A stretch of DNA of 64,000 nucleotides, from contig OZ025741.1 in NCBI GenBank assembly GCA_964019335.1, forward strand, positions 62,001-126,000. Direction: 5' to 3'. Below the pieces are notes generated by a model, which saw only the letters and a program-made list of their open reading frames with translations, had not been told where the DNA came from and did not search any database. The position numbers and the translations under genes were made by a program. This document shows, one piece after another, positions 61,633 through 64,000 of this stretch. This DNA is from Diplonema japonicum. Taxonomy: Eukaryota > Euglenozoa > Diplonemea > Diplonemida > Diplonemidae. Position 1 is the first letter of the stretch. Every line of letters begins with the position of its first letter.

Positions 61633-64000
61633 TTAGAACTCGGAGACTACCTCTGTCAACTCCGATGCGAACTGCGGGAAGAGAAGCTTCAGCTCTGTGT
61701 AAAGTGGTTATATTTGGAAAGAAGAAGAAGAAAAAGCGCCCCACGTACCGTTAACAGTCTTCATCACGTTCTCGTGCTGCTGGTCGATGTTGTCACGCCT
61801 TGCTTGCGCTGATTCAATGGGAGCGGAGTACTGCAAAAAAGGTTTAAAGAATTACGCGTAAAACGGATGAAACGCCATACTTGGTACTGCTGCTTCTGAG
61901 AATCGAGCAGGCGATGCAGGGCTTGCTGCTTGCGCTCCTTCTCGTCGAAAGCTTTGGTCCGATCCAGTTGCTATTGTGGGGTGTACGGAGCGCTTGTTGT
62001 TGTTGGGGTATACCTTGACATTCGTCTCCCTCTGGATGTCATGCAGGTTGGTGCTGAAGTCTCCGATCTCGGAGGCCACCTGTGCCGTCTCCATCGCAGT
62101 CTTCTCGGTGTTTGCAAGGCATTCCTTGATCTGCTGGTCGCGCTTCTGCGCCTCTGCTTTCTTCAGTTTCAGCTCGTTAACAAGGCGGTGGTTCTCTTTT
62201 TGCAGCGTAGCTTTCGTCTTCCCTCTCTGCCCGCTGGAAGTGCAGGCTTGTACCGCTTGTCCCTTGCTCCTTAGAACGTCGCGGTGGTCCACCTGTCGGA
62301 GTTTTTTTTTCTTTTTGTTGTTGTGAAAGCGTACCTGTTTTTCCATGTCCTCGACCTTTCTTTTTTGCTCCTTCTTCAGGTTGTGCAGCCGCTGCTCCAT
62401 GATGTAGATCTCTCTCTTCATCCTGTTGATCTCCTCCTTGCCCACCATGGGGTCCAGCGCCAACTCCGTCTCCTTCGCAATCTGAATCTTCTTCTCCCAA
62501 AACATGACGTTCCTTTCCGCGTCCAGGATGTGGTTCATCACGTCCTTCTTTGCCTCTTTGATATCCTGTTTAAAACCATTTTGTGTGTTGTGCTATGTGG
62601 GTGTCATACATGGATCTTTCCTTCAAGTGCGATGGCTTCCTGTTTGCGCTGTTTTAAACGCTTCACAAGGTCGGTTTCAATGTTGAAATTGTCGTTGGAA
62701 AGCTGATCTTGCGTCTGCGCGTTCTTCGCGAGCAGATCGTTGAGCTTACGTTGAAGGAGGTGCATGCTCTCCATCTGGTCGTCCAGCGTTCCGATCTCCT
62801 TCGCCTGCTGCTTGGCATTGTCTGCAAGGGGGGTGCGTGGGGTTTCTTTTTTGTATGTCTCATACTGGTCAGTTTCAACCGTTTCTGTGTAAGTATGGTA
62901 GATTGCGCCTTCAACTCTTGAATGGCCTTCCCCAGCTCCGATGCTTTGGTTTTGGTATTTACAAGTTCGGTCTGTGCTCTGATCCAGTCCCTTTGCAGGG
63001 AATCGTTCTCCAGAGATTTCGCGGTTATGGATTTCGACAAGTTGTTAATTGTCGCTTCAAGGGGCCCGACCCCTTCGCCCCCATCTTCCGTCCCTTGCTG
63101 GCCCATGATGGAGTCATATTGCCGGTTGAGCTGATCGAGCATCTTTTGCTTCCTCTCGATTTCGTCGTGTTTCCTTCTAATGTCTACTTGGAACTTCTCT
63201 ATAAGCTGGTCACGACCTGCCAGCTCCTTTTCAAGCTCTGTTAAAGTCCCTTTCAAACCCTCGTTGTGGGACTGGGTTTGCAATGTGTCCACGCGGATCC
63301 TTGCCAACTCGTTCTCCATTTGCGTGACCTGAAGCTCTTTGTCTCGTATGACGTTCTTCATCCTTTCGATTTCTTGAAGCGCCGACTGCGACCCTTTCTT
63401 CAGCGTTGTTTGGATGGAGAGCGTTTCGAGGACCTTGGCCTCCGCCTCTGCCACCTCGCGGGAGGTTTTTTGATGCCGTTTGGCGATGTTCATGATGTCG
63501 GTGTTGATGACTTTCATTTCAGACTCGACTTTTTTAGTCTGTGCGTCGGTGTGGTCTAGGGATCGCTTCAGCATGGTGAAGGAGTCGTTGGATTTCTGCT
63601 TTCTTTCTAGAAGCTGGTCGATCTGCTTCTCCAGGAAATTCACCTCATTCTCAGTCTTGGCGAGCGTTTGCGTGAACTTCTCGTTCCGTTCCTGCTCGGC
63701 TTTGATGGAGTGCCGGTACCCTATAATTTCGTTGTCCAACGTCATCAGTTGTTCCTTTTGCGCGTTAAGGGCTTCTTCTGTCGCGCGGAGCGTCTCATCA
63801 CGCCGTTGCATGCCGATAAGGGATGTCTTCCACTGTTGTAAAAGCTGTTTTTTTTCGAATTGAATGGCTTCCATCTCAGAGAGAGCTTCTGCGAGGGTGT
63901 CGCGGGCTATGTTTGTCTCTTCGGACTGCGACGCAAGCTGTGCTGTGTACATTGCGAGGTGTTGGGTTTTTGATTTGATTTGTTCGTTTAAATTGTCGAT
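61633..64000 (-). CDS. CCDC40: CCDC40 (FAP172) axonemal ruler protein, N-terminus beyond the right edge
   Basis: Seven exons in the window: 64000-62866, 62821-62610, 62565-62335, 62292-62014, 61970-61881, 61830-61749 and 61694-61633. Introns are 42-54 nt, each with GTATG/GTAC-type donors and CAG or TAG acceptors, all consistent in frame to the TAA at 61633. The product is almost wholly coiled coil. EAIQFEKKQLLQQWKTSLIGMQRRDE is a CCDC40 family hallmark, as are VGPLEATINNLSKSITAK and QRDWIRAQTEL. With CCDC39 it forms the 96-nm ruler along ciliary doublet microtubules that places the N-DRC and inner dynein arms. Its presence shows motile cilia or flagella. The C-terminus ends FASELTEVVSEF. The 5' part of the gene is missing from this window. 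Confidence 0.92.

Noticed and set aside
1-64000. Bacterial features: operons with Shine-Dalgarno sites, CRISPR arrays, attachment sites
   Set aside because: Spliceosomal introns and eukaryote-specific genes throughout; no regular direct-repeat/spacer array was seen.
1-64000. tRNA, rRNA, snRNA or spliced-leader RNA genes
   Set aside because: No cloverleaf with A/B boxes, no rRNA core strings and no tandem SL unit were recognised by eye; a tRNAscan/Infernal run would settle it.

Overview
This is nuclear DNA from a protist eukaryote. Genes are interrupted by short GT-AG introns (about 37-73 nt, one of 135 nt). Coding sequence is GC-rich at third positions, while non-coding sequence is packed with A, T, G and C homopolymer runs. 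The gene content is eukaryotic: a Piezo channel, La protein, CCDC40, a Gemin7-like protein, a TFIIS-like domain and L-aminoadipate reductase. Every host gene in 64 kb lies on the minus strand; the only recognisable plus-strand coding is in a decayed piggyBac element. This one-way layout, the pyrimidine-AG sites close upstream of several start codons, and use of the aminoadipate lysine route together recall Euglenozoa (euglenids or diplonemids). That placement is an inference; no spliced-leader gene or rRNA was found to confirm it.

Layout from left to right (transcription runs right to left). 0-9 kb: the start of a gene cut by the left edge, a helical PPR-like protein, a piggyBac-like element with perfect 14-bp terminal repeats, and LYS2-type aminoadipate reductase. 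9-21 kb: a secreted beta-helix protein and a complete 2670-residue Piezo channel, one of whose introns carries a small inverted-repeat transposon. 21-31 kb: a giant SLC34 phosphate cotransporter fused to a tetraspan module holding a phytase-like domain, a Gemin7-like protein, an SGNH hydrolase, a PH-like protein and La. 31-43 kb: a disordered protein, a small membrane protein, a 620-residue unknown, SPRY-like and GAF proteins, a TFIIS-central-domain protein and an RNA ligase. 43-46 kb: two near-identical DUF1348 genes flanking a piggyBac element bounded by TTAA. 46-53 kb: a ubiquitin-like/ankyrin protein, an FHA-WWE nuclear protein and 2-isopropylmalate synthase. 54-57 kb: tails of two related non-LTR retrotransposons. 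56-64 kb: a DnaJ-TMEM185 fusion, an LRR protein and the 3' part of the ciliary gene CCDC40.

Many exons were joined by hand from splice signals and reading frame, and several annotated C-termini lie in short terminal exons. The biology suggested is that of a free-living flagellate that makes its own lysine and leucine, has motile axonemes, and may release phosphate from organic phosphate at its surface. The strongest novelty candidates are the SLC34/tetraspan/phytase-like fusion, an EF-hand in the Piezo cap region, introns whose 3' splice site follows a poly(A) run, and the intron-resident transposon.
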